64,000 bases of DNA, taken from assembly GCA_002102555.1 (NCBI GenBank), contig MCFL01000059.1:62001-126000 (forward strand). The letters are read 5' to 3'. Positions 33,186-44,919 of the stretch are shown one piece after another. The notes under the pieces are model-generated. The model was given only the letters and a program-made list of their open reading frames with translations, searched no databases and was not told where the DNA came from. Numbering within the stretch: position 1 is the first letter of the stretch; every line of letters begins with the position of its first letter. The DNA comes from Catenaria anguillulae PL171. Taxonomy: Eukaryota; Blastocladiomycota; Blastocladiomycetes; Blastocladiales; Catenariaceae. Made by a program: the position numbers and the translations under genes.

Positions 33186-33314
33186 CTACCGCCATGAGAA
33201 AGGCCATCTGTGTTTGGATCTCAGAGGATTTGGGTCGACTCCGTGATCACCAAGCAAAGGCTCTTTGCGACAGACGTCCGTCCGTATGTATGTCAATGTA
33301 TTCCGCCCTGCTCA

Positions 33315-36174
33315 ATGGATACTCCAGCTCGTCAACCAAGCTTCCAGAAGCAGCTCCGCGGCCAAATCAGCGAGTTCCTTGGGCAGCTGGGCGTGCCATC
33401 TTATGCGCAAAAGTTTGCCTGGGAGCAAGTCACAGAATACCCGACCGATTTCTTTGACCTCAATCTCGAAGGTTGCATGACACTTCAGTGGTCCGCCATC
33501 GAATCGCTCTTCGACGGCAATTGGCTGGAAGGGCCAATCTTTCAGTGGCACAGGGCCGCCATGGAACACAAGCATCGCATCGCTCTGCACGACTTTATCT
33601 ACTCGGTCAACGTCCAGGCCATTCCCACTGGTTTGAATGCCCGTTTTCTGGAAAACGATCAAGAAATTGCATTGCTTGCTGCCCAGATGCTGCGGCTCGA
33701 CAACTTCACCATCGAAAAGCCTGTTCTTATCCCAATGTACCACGAGCGCCATTGGTTTCTCATTGTCCTTCACCACATCGGAACTTCGCCCGCGATTGCC
33801 ATTCTCGACTCCATTCGCTCCCCTGCAGGCCACTTGCGTTACCAGCTTGCAACCCGAGCCGTTTCCCTCCTCTACCCACAACTATACGGCGTGGCTGAAC
33901 CTCCCATGATTGTTGCCACAGTCGTGCAAGTGCCACAGCAACCCAACGGTCATGATTGTGGCATCTTTGTGCTGTCGTTCATTGAGGTGATTCTTTCCTT
34001 GACTGTGCGTTTGGAAACTTTGTTTGGCGACAATTCGGTCTCCAATTATTGGGGCACCAATGAGTCCATTTGCTTGCGTCGGAGCGAGTTTCGCACTCGT
34101 ATCGCTCAGTCAGTCAAAAATGGTTCGTCCATTTTGTCGCGCTTTTCACGCACAACAGTGATTTTGCATGCTCATGCTGACACTTGGCGGTGTGCAGCGC
34201 CTAATTTCCATGAAACTTTTCAGCGCTTTACCCCACGTATTGGTATTGTTTGTTTTGCTTCTCGCATTTCATTGTCGTTCATTCAACTTTTTCCATTGTT
34301 TGCATTTTCAGGATTGAACGAGCCCTCCGTGTCTCCGTCGGATAGCTTCCAGCAAGCAGCAACAAAGTTCTTTACTCATCTTGGTTTCCCTGAGCATCAG
34401 CACATGTCGGTCAGGACTGCAACTTTCACCAATTGCTTCAGCGACTTCTGCAATGGCACAGTCGTCAATGCCACGCTCGATCCAACACAAGGTCCCCTGT
34501 CGCTCTTTCCTCGGACTTGGCTCTCGGCCGAGGTTTTCAAGTGGCACACCTGCAAGTTCGCCGCGACCAACAACAACGGGCGCGACCAATTGGGCAGTAC
34601 CATCTATGATTCAATTGTCACGATACGCGATTTGTCTGACTTGGATCCCACTGTCACATTCATGATCCACAAGCACCCGCGCCTGTTTGTGGCAGACATG
34701 TTGCTTTTACCCCTCAATCGCCACAACACGCATTGGGTTTTGGGTGTCATTGTCAACCCTTTCAACACGCACAGAGGCACGGGCAACCCGACAATCATCA
34801 CGGTTCTTGACTCCATGGACAATGGCATCATGGACGCGTCGGCAACTGCGGACGGCGCAAATTGTTGCACTGCACCCGAGCTGGACTACCTCATTCGCTT
34901 TGTACATGCCCTCAATCGGTCGTCGGAGGCGAGAGCCTTTCGGAACAAGCACCACCCGTACGCTCCGCGACACATTGGGCTGGAAATGTTTCGCCAACTC
35001 ATCCACACGCCACAGATCCACGTCCCGCAGCAACGCAATGGCTTTGATTGCGGCGTCTTCTCGCTTGCATTTGCCGACTCCATCATTGCGAACCCGGCTG
35101 GCTTTCGCGCACTCGCCATTCAAGCAACTCAGCGACTAGCGCAATCCGAGTCCCTTTCCACCTTCACATGGCCAAACCAAGACGCAGTCACGCAGCGTCG
35201 GCTCGTGTACTTGGACCAGTTTTCGTCCGACTGCGCACACTATTTGCGCTTAGCGTTTCCAAATCAGAACGCAACCTTTGACTGGCGCAGGTTTCTTGCC
35301 GGGTACAGCAGCGTTCTTATGTCCTGTGAATGTTTCCCAGCTGACCTTGTCTGTTTTCGACATTAGGGATGCTCCCCAGACATCTGTCAGCGCACGAACT
35401 GCGATTACCAAGCCGGCAGTGCGCCATGAGCACAACAAGGCAGAAGGTAACACGAGTTGTGGCGATGACCCCGGGGATTCTGACATGGACGATGCGGAGG
35501 ACGACGTGCGGAATGACGACAGCGATCAAGACCAGCAAGAATCTGAGTTGGGTGAGCGGGCCATTTCGTTCGCGGCTATTCTCGGCGAATCAAACCCACA
35601 GTGCGACACTGAGCGCACGTCTGCGGATGAGCTCAATGCACTGCTCAACGTATGTATCCCTCTTTTCTCTGTGGCGTGCTGTGCAGCCCGTCTTTGATTC
35701 AGCAAAGCAACATGATCAGACACCGCCTCCAACTTGGACTGTTCCCTCGCCGCAACCGATTTCGATTGACGTGTCCGACACCACGTCCGTTCACGGCAAG
35801 TATTTGGCCAAGGTCATTCACCTGACATGGCCGTCGTCTGCAGGCGAAGCCGCGGTGGTGAAAGATGTATGCTTTGCCAACTGTTTCTTGACGCATGCCT
35901 TTGACCACGCAATGCGCGAGTCCTCATCCCAGTTTTGCTCGCTCGTGTCTGCAGGTGTTTGAGAAAGTGTTCTGCGAGTACTTTGACGACCTTGGCGACA
36001 CGCATGTGCCCTTCAGTGTGAATATCTTGTCGACGGATCAAAAATGTACAGGCGCCAAGCAAAAGGTGGGAAACTGGACGCCACCATCATTTGCGAATTG
36101 TGTGGAATTGTTTCGAGCGTGGACTTTTTTGAAGGGTGTACGATTGACTCTTGGCGGCAAGCACAAGTACCACT
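33315..36174 (+). CDS. MULE-encoded protein with two Ulp1-like (C48) protease domains
   Basis: The first in-frame ATG is at 33315. Exons that keep frame: 33315-35302, 35367-35649, 35708-35866, 35955 to about 36174. Domain 1 (about residues 150-225) has His in MYHERHWFLIVL, Asp in AILDSIRSP, and the Gln/Cys pair in VPQQPNGHDCGIFVLSF. Domain 2 (about 455-600) repeats this: LNRHNTHWVLGVI, TVLDSMDNG and VPQQRNGFDCGVFSLAF. This is the Ulp1/SENP catalytic order H-D-Q-C, twice. An acidic linker follows (DSDMDDAEDDVRNDDSDQD). Such domains cleave SUMO-like tags or act as deneddylases; the target here is unknown. The last part may splice into the transposase to make one fusion protein; I could not settle this. 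A stretch at 34000-34310 is less protein-like and may hide an intron. Confidence 0.75.
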
Positions 36175-36267
36175 GAGGAACTCAAGGTGTGCACTTCCCT
36201 CAGTCATGTACGGTACACGCTTTTGCATGTGAGGGGAGATTAACATGCTTTTCTTTGCCTGCTCCAG

Positions 36268-39200
36268 ATCATGGCGGTCAAGCAGTTTCCGTCCTGCGCC
36301 AGGTTCGTCTGCTTTGCTCGCGAGCAGGTTTGTCGAAAAAGGCGACCGCCGTCAAGGCTCATGCACGCGGAATCGACTTGTCTACTCCTACCACGGACGA
36401 CCATCGCACACGGAATCGGACGAGCGAAAAATGCCAATGCACCTCCAACGTCGTCATCAACCAAGCGCATACACACAGTGCTCCCACATTTGGCAACTGG
36501 GCTTTCACGCACACATGTCGCTTGCCCGACGCCGGATTCGCAAAGTCGCCCGGTGCACTGCCCACGGATGTGCAATGTGCCATTGCCGAGCTGCAATCCA
36601 GCGGTGCGGACACTGGTATCATTCGACGGGCAATCGAAGCGCGATTCAATACGACCCTTGATCGCAACCGATTGCGCAACTGCCTTTACGCTTTGCGTCT
36701 CGCTCGCCGCGGCCCATCCCATGCCGACGCACATTCCTTCGTTGAGGCGCTCAACAACGACCCCGAAATCTACGATAAAGAGTTTTTTTACGTGCCGATT
36801 CCCTCGTCCGACTCATGCACGCCGATGTACACTCTGCTCGGCGCATTCTGGATTACACACGACCAGGCCCGCATCCTACGCCATTCTTGGCGGGTCATCC
36901 TTCACGATTTGACCTACAAGGTCAACCGCCACGGGTTCAAGTTCGCTTTCTTCAACGCTGTGGATCCGTCTTTGCGTAATCGCGCGGTCGCGCAAGCCAT
37001 CCAGTGGGGCGAGTCGACTGAGTGGCATGGCCTCATCATGCGCAAGTATCGCAGTGTGCTCCTGCGCGTGCTCGGCATGGACACGGGTATGGATTGGTCA
37101 GACATGGTCTTTGCAACCGATTATGACGACGCTGCGAGGCGGGCTTGTATCGAGACGTTCCCCGGCTGCCGGCGCATCATTTGCTCCTGGCACATGAGTC
37201 GCGCGATCCGGCGTGCGTGGCGAGTTCCACTGGGGACCCGCTGGCACGAGTTCATGCAGAGTTTGCGGCATTGTCGGCTGCAAATGACCGAGCGTGGCTT
37301 TGACGAGGCATGGGCGGCTATCCTTGATTCATTCCCATCGATGGTCGATTACTTGGATGCCACATGGTTCAAGGTGCGCGAGGATTGGGCGCGGTATGGC
37401 ATTGGGCTTCAGTTTACCGCCGCGACGACCGCGACATCTCGCTCAGAGTCGTCTCACGCGAAGCTCAAGCGCGATGGCTCGTCCAACCAGTCTCTATTGG
37501 AGTTCAAGGTGCAGCTCGACGAGTTTTTGGCCAGTGAGCTCAGGAGTTGGAATGATGAGCTCGTAAGAACCAAGCAGGGCCGTGGCATGTCGCCGCAAGA
37601 GCAGCAAGAAACCCGGAAAGTATTTGGTGGTATTGTCGCTGCGATTGAGCCCCTTGTCACTGCAACATGGATGACAATGTTCCTGAATCGCGTCCGCAAG
37701 TCTTTTGGCTACCAGGTTCGTTTCACTTCTTCTTCCCACCATTCGAGTGCTCGTGTCACTGCTCACGTTGCGTACTTATTGTGCGCTCACAGGTCGATCC
37801 ATTTACTTCCGACATGCTTGCCGACACATTTTACTCGTGGCACGATCAAAATGTTTTGCAGCACATGCTCGACTCTGCAGTGGCACTGTGGTACATCAGC
37901 TCCAACGTCGTTCCACGTCAATACGGGAGCGTCGTCGCATTGTTGCACCATGGCGGGTTGATCTGTTCATGCAAGCATGCAATCACCAACGGTATGCCAT
38001 GCAAGCATATCCTTGCTGCTATGCGCATTGATTCCCGCTGCATGTTCAACCTGCGCATGATCCACCCGCATTGGCTGCTCAATCGACCCGCCGATCCCAT
38101 TCGGATGTACCGCACACTCAACCACCCTGCTCCGCACGTTGCCGACCTGCCCGTCAAGTACCATGAGGAGCTGTCGCAGCACGTTTCCAGTGTCCGCACC
38201 TGGACACACACTGACGGTATGGCAGGCGGATCGAGTTCTGAACCGCATGTGGCGGCCAACAGCAACGCGGCCAACAGCAACGCCGACGCTGGCGGCGGTC
38301 TCGGCTATGCGCTCGAGCAAGCGGCGCACGAGGCGTTAGAGCAACCAACAAGCACAAGTACAAGTACGGATGGTGTATTAGAGTCTGGGATCGCGCCGAT
38401 TTCTCCGTCGACGACGATTGCGAATCCGAGCGGGAAAAAAGCGACGAGTGGGAGGCGAGGACAACATGAGCGGGGCATCGGGGATCCAGAAGGACAAGGT
38501 AGAGGGCAGGCGGGCGGTGTGAAGAAGCGAGCGGTGAAACGAGGTGCAGGGGACACGGAAAATTCGCGGGTACAATCCAAGAAGAGGGCGAAAACGACCG
38601 AGGGCGAGCAGGAGGTGTTGCATACGACAATCCAGCAGCATGCACCAAGTCAGACGGCGACCGATCCTGCCGCCGTATTGCAGCAGTGGTTAGCGGCCGC
38701 GGCATTCTCTGCGCCACCGCCTGCTCAGGTAATTCAACAACAACCTGGTATCACCCCTGGCATGGCCCCACCTGTTCCCAATCAACTCGGCGGCTTCAAC
38801 CCTCTCGCTGCACATCCCCTTCCTCCGTTCAACCCGTTCTTGGCCATGATGTCGCAACAATGGCAGCTCGCCCAACCTCACCAACCTCATTTACCTCATC
38901 CGTTTCCTTTTCCGTTGACTCCGCACATGCCGTTACCGGGTTACACGGGCTATGGCGCAGCCGCTCCGTTTGCCGCCCCATCCTCAAACATCAGGGATTG
39001 CCCGGCCAGCCCGGCGGCGGCGAGCCCAGAGGTGGTTCAGGAAGGTAGGCGTCGGCGCGGTCAGCGCGGGCAGGGGATGGAACATGGGTGGGAGTGGGGG
39101 GGGGGGGTTGAGCCTAGTTTGGTGTGCTGCGGTGCTGAGGAGAGGTGGAGATTTGATGTGGTTAATGCATGGACTGTGTTTGCTTGTTGGGTACATTGTA

Positions 39201-39376
39201 TGCCGTCTGTCGGTTTGTATAATAGAATGTCAAGAAGACAGTGGCCTGGCGCTGCAACCGGGGGCCGGCCGCGAGTGGCCGGTCAGGGTGGGGTTCCAGC
39301 CTCGCAGGAGTGGCTTGGGCTTTCACAGAGACCGATGCTTAAGCGACTGATCACGTGTGTAAAGCATCGGTCTTGA
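36268..39376 (+). CDS. MULE transposase (DDE) with SWIM zinc finger
   Basis: Main exons run to 37715 and from 37793 (GTTCGT donor, FGYQ joined to VDPFTSDML). The N-terminal part has a FAR1-like Cys/His region (SEKCQCTSN ... FTHTC). The catalytic core shows an Asp region at ILHDLTYKVNRHGFKFAFF, the second Asp with the C/H motif in ATDYDDAARRAC ... IICSWHMSRAI, and the Glu in SRSESSHAKLK. The SWIM finger is CSCKHAITNGMPCKHILAAM. A long Pro/Gln/Ser-rich tail follows. The open frame runs to 39376, inside the right inverted repeat, so the true C-terminus is probably earlier. The start is not resolved: near 36320 the reading frame seems to change between CARFVCFAREQ and SKKATAVKAHARG, by a small intron or a frame break. 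Confidence 0.8.
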
Positions 39377-39427
39377 GGGGACCGATGGGGGACCGATGCT
39401 TAAGGGGGCCGATGGATAGCGCGACCC
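39253..39427 (-). repeat. MULE right terminal inverted repeat
   Basis: Reverse complement of the left repeat across its full 175 bp, apart from bases 4-8 at the outer tip (TCGCG instead of CTTTA). Confidence 0.93.
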
Positions 39428-39436
39428 GAAGAGCCA
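39428..39436 (+). repeat. Right target-site duplication (GAAGAGCCA)
   Basis: Exact copy of 33002-33010, directly after the right inverted repeat. Confidence 0.93.
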
Positions 39437-40107
39437 AGCACTAGATGGCAGATGGGCATGAAAAAACAGATCTACAAACTGCAGCTTCTCTGACAAACGC
39501 TCTACATCCAAATACCACTATTCCTTTCCATGCGACCAGACCTATGTACGTATATGTATCTCGTCGGAGCAGCCGCGCTGGGAAGAGTCGACTCATGGCA
39601 AACTGGCAACATTGTTCGCTACAGCCGCGAACTGACGCCACGCCAGCTCAAGTAAGCGAATCGCAGGACCGCACCGTTTGCCTTGCTGGCCACGACCCAA
39701 CGCTTGGAAAGAAGGCTGAGCCGGCGAAACATGTACCCAATTAATGCATGCTTCCATGTGTACTTGGACTTGCCGGCACTCCCTGCAGCGTCGACTCGAG
39801 CGTTCCAACCATTCCTTCATCCTCTTGACCTCTTGACGCACGCAGCAGTCAGTCCGTCAATCAATTGTTCCACTGCATACCATATCCCCCTCGTCAGGGT
39901 TCGTAAGGCGCACGGGTCCGACATTGTGGTTCCTCTATTTTGTCTTTCAGCTGGTCAGTCGATCAAGGCCTGGTGTTGAACAACAGCTTCACCTTCCGAA
40001 TAATCGCTGCCCCACGTCGGAGCCATTCGCTGTCGAGTTCAGAGCCTTTGGTCCAGCGCGATCACATTTCTGACAACTCGCTTGACCGAATCCCACAACG
40101 ATCTGCC
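39437..40107. other. Upstream region of the CHASE kinase gene
   Basis: No coding frame I would defend. It is the original chromosomal sequence to the right of the transposon and should include the kinase promoter. Confidence 0.4.
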
Positions 40108-43100
40108 ATGACAATACTCAGCTCGAGCCATGTCGCAACTCCAAACACCACTGCTTCGCTGCTTCGTTCGCATTGGGCTCGCTGGGTATCAATACCATTC
40201 AACGCGGCACCATTCCGTATACGAGTCCTTGCTGCTGCATTGGTCACATCCAGTCTCGGTAAGCTTCCTCAGCATCGACGCCATATATTTGTATCACAAT
40301 GCTCAGCATTCTGCGCCGCCGCCATGTCAATTCACAGTCGCGTCAGTCCTCCTCTTCGTTCATTTCCGTGATGCCCCAACGCGAGCTGGTTCGTTGTAAC
40401 AGGAATTTGTCACACAACTTCTGCGTTCCTCACAAGAGATTTTCTCCCCATTTGCTCAAAAATTATGAAACAGAAACGGAATCCAACTGCGCCAGACGTA
40501 TGAATCACTTGCAAAACATGTTTGACGTTCAGGCTCTCGCTCTCGTTCGCCATTTGGGAGCCTACTTGTCGACTATCGGTAACACGACAATTCCAGGGTT
40601 TGTGAGTTATGTGTCGCTTCTTAATCCCGATCCAGCGAGTGTCTCGGCCATCACGCTGTATCAACGTGTGGGGCAAGCGGACAGGGCTCAATGGATCACC
40701 GACTTTGCGGAAGAGCTCAAGCAGGGGCAACCGCCCCGCGACGACATTTGGACCTTGCCGCTTGTCACTCCTCGTCCGCGCGATCTCGAGCAGCTTTGGC
40801 CATGTATTGTTCAAGTTCCCATCTCGCCGTCCGCCATTGAAGGTGGCAAAACCTTTTCGTTGCTTGGGTTTGATCCTTTGGGTGAGCCTGTGCGTGCAGC
40901 GCCCATGCTGCGGGCCTTGTCCTCTGGTGCACCTGCCATGTCTGAAATGTTGCGGTTCCCAAATGACAATTCGCTTGGCTTCAATATTTATGCACGAAAC
41001 AAGCAGCCCGTCAGCTCGAAATCGAGTGTCAGCAGCGACTTGGCGATTGGCGTGCATTTTATCGTGCGTACACTTGTCTTTGCAACTCCTAGCTAGACCA
41101 ATATGGCTGGAGCTTTTCGATAGCATCTCGTCACCGATCAATTTCGACATGTCGTGCGAGCACGCTCAGGGATCGAGCTTTTGCGCACGGCCAATGAATC
41201 GCATTTGCTTTCTGAGCTTGCCGTTTCTCGCATTGTTCCGATCGTTGACCAGGAATTGACCTTGTCATGCTACGCCCGACCGCTTCACAGCAAGTTCTGG
41301 TTCCGGTTTGGAAGCTACCTTGCCGCACTGACAAGCGCGCTTGTCGGCCTCTGTCTTGCCTCGCTTGCGCTCAAGGTCAACCACTCGTTAGAGCGAGCGC
41401 TCAAGTCTCGCGACGAGTTGACCGCTGCCCGGACGCTCATCAAGTCGCTGCAAAGCCGAGCCACGGCGATTCTTCAAGCCATCGACGTTCCCGTAACGTT
41501 GGTCGACCTTGCTGGGCGCATGATTGCCATGAACCTTCCTGCTCGCAAATGGATGGGAACGGCAGAGCTTGGTCCTGATCAGTTTGGTGGAGAGCGGAGT
41601 ATTTTCATTGACGATGTCGTTGAGTGTGTTGCAGCGAGCACTTTTGCTGCCGAAATGGAGTGTGCTGGCCGTGGGCAACAAGCTGACATTTTGGGTGGCC
41701 CATCTCCGCTTGTCACACCATCTCCGTTGGCCGCGAATACGAGCCACGATTGGCTACTCAACCCGCTCAAACCCAGCGGATTTGACTCCGAGTCAGAATC
41801 AACTTTACTGTCATGTCCTCAAATGTCGCCAAACGAGCCGCACACCTTCGCATTGGCCCGCCCAGTCATCCCGACAGACGTGCCGGCCGGTGCTTCCTTA
41901 CCTTGGCCAGAACCAGCCGTTGAGCGGACGCCATCCTGTCCATCCCATCTGACTTCCCACACTCAAGTAGCAGAAGCAAGTACGCGAGACCTGAATTTGC
42001 ACCGCCGCCATCGCGGACTGCGCTTTCGACCAGGAGTCACTCAAGTCTCAGTGCGCCGTCCTACCGACGGCAAGTTGTATGACGCCGAAGTATGCGCGAG
42101 CGGGTCATTTATGGTACCGGATGTGGAATCACGGTCATTGACGCCGCGAGACTCCCTCTCGATTGCCCATCGCATTGTGAGATGGCTGCAACCTGCTCAC
42201 TCTCCTCGTCCGCGTCGCAACAATTTCGAACTTGCGCTTATCGACCGACCTGCGCTTGACCCAGCGGGCTTGCATGTCGGCCGTCATCCCATCCACTTTC
42301 CCTCAGCCGTCTCGTCGCTCAACTCGCCCACTCGCCCGTCCTCTATCCAACAAATTGTTCTCATTTCGGATCGCAGCGACGTTGCTGAACGCGTCCACAA
42401 TTTCGAGCGCGCCCAATCCGAACTCGCATTGGCACACCAAGCGTGTACCCAAATGCTCCTGCTTCTGTGCCACGAAGTACGCAACCCTGCCCACGTCATT
42501 TCCGGATTGCTCGGCGACGAGCCGAGGGCAGACTGTGCGCAAGACGCCAATGTTGCGTTGGCGGCTCTGACGCGATGTATGGATCAAGGCACACTGCTAC
42601 TTGGCCAAGAAACGAATGCGGATCTTCCTGAGCTCTCGTGCGACGGCCGGTGGACGCTGTCTGAGCTTGTGCGATTGATGTGCGAGCACCAGTGTCCGGG
42701 CTGGTTGCTGGAACAGCCTTGCATTGCTGTCGATTCTCGCGTCGCGTGTGGTCAGCCAATCGCGGGAGATGCAGATTGCTGGCGGCGACTTGTGCGGATC
42801 TTGCTGGGATTGACCGCGGAAATTGTCAGGTCGGATGAGTCGAAACGGCTGGATGGCGGCGGGCGGGTCACGATTCGTGTACAGCTCGGCGAGGAGCAGA
42901 GTGGAGAGGACATTGGCGTTCGAGAAGCTGGCCGAGTGCCGCCAGAGGGCTGGGCACCATTGCACTTGGCGATTTGTATACCCACCACTTTGCCTTTGGG
43001 TGTTGCCGTTGCACACTCTGTCGAGGATATGATGGGCGTTCTCGCGTGGTCACGGCAGCACCGTCCTCACTCCAGCGGTTTGTTAGATGTGCCCATGTCA

Positions 43101-43259
43101 CCGTCCGCGCCGCCAGATCCGCAAACGTGGGCAGGTCTGCACGTCTTGGTACTGTGGCGGCAGTTGAGAGCATTAGTAGGCGACACTTCCCAGTTCACAG
43201 TCTCGATTGATGCGGGTGCAATCATTTTGCGAATCCAAGTCGATTGTCGGCTTCTGTGA
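40108..43259 (+). CDS. CHASE-domain receptor histidine kinase with degenerate ATPase region
   Basis: Probable exon 1 is 40108-40258 (MTILSSSHVA..., GTAAGC donor), followed by a short exon that completes a membrane helix (VLAAALVTSSLVASVLLFVHF). The joins between there and about 40470 are not resolved. One exon to 41063 (ATC, then GTGCGT) joins 41124-43259. The extracellular part is a CHASE domain (FVSYVSLLNPDPASVSAITL, LLGFDPLGEPVRAAPMLRAL). A second membrane helix is YLAALTSALVGLCLASLALKV. Then come a coiled coil, a PAS-like segment (ILQAIDVPVTLVDLAGRMIA), a disordered stretch and a HisKA box, LLLCHEVRNPAHVISGLL. The ATPase half lacks recognisable N, G1 and G2 boxes, and there is no receiver domain. 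CHASE domains bind small ligands such as cytokinins; the ligand here is unknown. Confidence 0.75.
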
Positions 43260-43350
43260 ACTGTTGTTGCTCGTTTTTGCCCCCTGCAGATAATACCCCA
43301 TCATTGAGTAGAAATTATATCTGTCCATCGAAAAGCTGAAATGCACCCTT

Positions 43351-44490
43351 TCAATCACGCTCGCAAGGGTAATCCACAACATGCCCGACAAACTGGTGCA
43401 AAAAGCCTACATCCGCCTTCCGCAACGCCATTGCCTTGCGGCCCATGACGTCAAACGGATGCGAGTCGCGGGACCAGGTCTTGCGGGCTGCCTCGGTTGC
43501 TCCCAAGTACTCTTGCCCAACAACCATGCCACCAGCTTCCTCGACCAGTAGCACAGCCGCGGCCATATCCCATGCATGCAGGCCAATCTCCCAATACACA
43601 TCTGCGCCACCCCTTGCAATCATGCACAAGTTCAACGCGCCACTGCCCGTGCATCGAATTCCACGCAAATTGGCCTTGGACGCCGAAAGCACATTGTGCC
43701 AGGTATCCAGCTTGGCCTTCATGGCGACCGCGCCACGGTCGTGGCCGCCTTCGGTCACCATGAGCACGGCATTTTGGTCGAGCGGGTGGTTGGCGCGGTG
43801 GATGGGCAGGCAGCGGCCGTTCATGAATGCGCCGTGGCCGCGGTGGGCAATGTACATCTCGTCCAGAATGGGGTTGTAAATGACGGCGGCCGTGGGTTGA
43901 CGGTTGACAACGAGCCCGAGCGAGGTGCAGACGAAGGGAAAGCCATGAACAAAGTTGGTGGTGCCTGAAAAGAGTCGACAGTTCGTGTCAGTTCTCCTAT
44001 TTTAAATCATCAGATTGGCGCAATTTTCGTGATTGGAACGTATACATACCATCGATCGGATCACAGATGACCGTCGGGGCATCTGTCAATTCACACTTGG
44101 CGCCGCCAGCAACCGACTCTTCGCCGATAAACTTGTAATCCGGGAACACGGCATCCAGGCGCTTCTTGATGAGGGCCTCAACAGCCTGATCTGTTGCAAA
44201 ATGAACCATCAACTCGTCAGACAAAACGACTTTCGGCGAATGAACACTTGAGTCGGCGAACCTGTGGCCGTGACGAGATCAATGGCGTTGTTGTCCTTGT
44301 TGTCTGGAGCCGGTGGCGCCTGCGCATCAAAGAAGGCAGTGCGGATGATGGCGCCGACCTCACGGGCAAGCTTGGTGGCCTCGGTACACCAGGCGCCAAA
44401 GGGGGCGTCAGCTCCGATCACGTCATCTCGGACTGTGGTGGTCGCGGCAGTCGAAGCGTTGGAGGACATGGTGCTGGGCGTTGTTTGCAT
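43351..44490 (-). CDS. Inositol monophosphatase
   Basis: Three exons: 44490-44262, 44190-44050, 43964-43351 (327 aa), in frame. The Li-sensitive metal-dependent phosphatase motifs are all present: FIGEES (metal Glu), [15 protein letters not shown] (motif A, split by an intron at the second Gly), and [18 protein letters not shown] (motif B with the Asp). IMPases hydrolyse inositol monophosphate to free inositol with Mg, feeding phosphoinositide synthesis in the cytosol. The usual length is about 270-290 aa; the extra residues are an N-terminal Ser/Thr-rich leader and an insertion near the C-terminus. The 3' end lies about 90 bases from the converging kinase gene. Confidence 0.95.
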
Positions 44491-44919
44491 GGATTGATTG
44501 TGGCTAATCGGGAGGATACATACATATCATTGACAGCAGCGAACCGAACGAATGATGAAAACGTTTGAGTTGGCGGCTTGCACCCACGTGACGTCGGTTG
44601 GACGGCAGGGAAGCTGGAGACTGCGGACATGGACATGAAAGTCAGGGATTCGCGAAATGCCGCAAAAATTGAACTCGAGGAGCCCAAATGCGGGAGCAAA
44701 TGTGGGCGTCGTACCATGTCTTATGCCTTGCAAGTGAATGCACTGTCAGTCCAATGCTACATACTGACCAGATTGCACGATTGTCGGCAGTTTCCGCGTT
44801 TTCTGAACCTCAGCAATGGCACTCACAAATGTATGACGACGCGATCAAGCACGACAGAAGGATGCTTGTGGGCTGACCCAAAGGATCCTGCATCGCGACA
44901 AATAAATATTTAGCCTCAG
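44491..44919. other. Divergent region between inositol phosphatase and membrane-protein gene
   Basis: It should hold the inositol phosphatase promoter and the missing first exon of the plus-strand membrane-protein gene, whose first visible exon begins at 44920 after CCTCAG. Confidence 0.4.

Larger units (their letters stand above)
33011..39427 (+). mobile_element. Complete Mutator-like element (MULE), 6.4 kb
   Basis: The element is bounded by 175-bp terminal inverted repeats (33011-33185 and 39253-39427) and a 9-bp target duplication, GAAGAGCCA. Read by eye, the two repeats differ at only 5 positions, all at bases 4-8 from the tip. That suggests a recent insertion. The + strand carries a protein with two Ulp1-like cysteine protease domains followed by a MULE transposase with DDE residues and a SWIM zinc finger. 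Known elements pairing MULE transposase with a Ulp1 domain include the plant Kaonashi/KI-MULE group; this copy has two such domains. It may be autonomous, as both coding regions look largely open. Confidence 0.92.

Noticed and set aside
40299-40470. ATG at 40299 as the start of the CHASE kinase
   Set aside because: It would omit the first membrane helix, which a CHASE receptor needs and which is found just upstream in exon 1.
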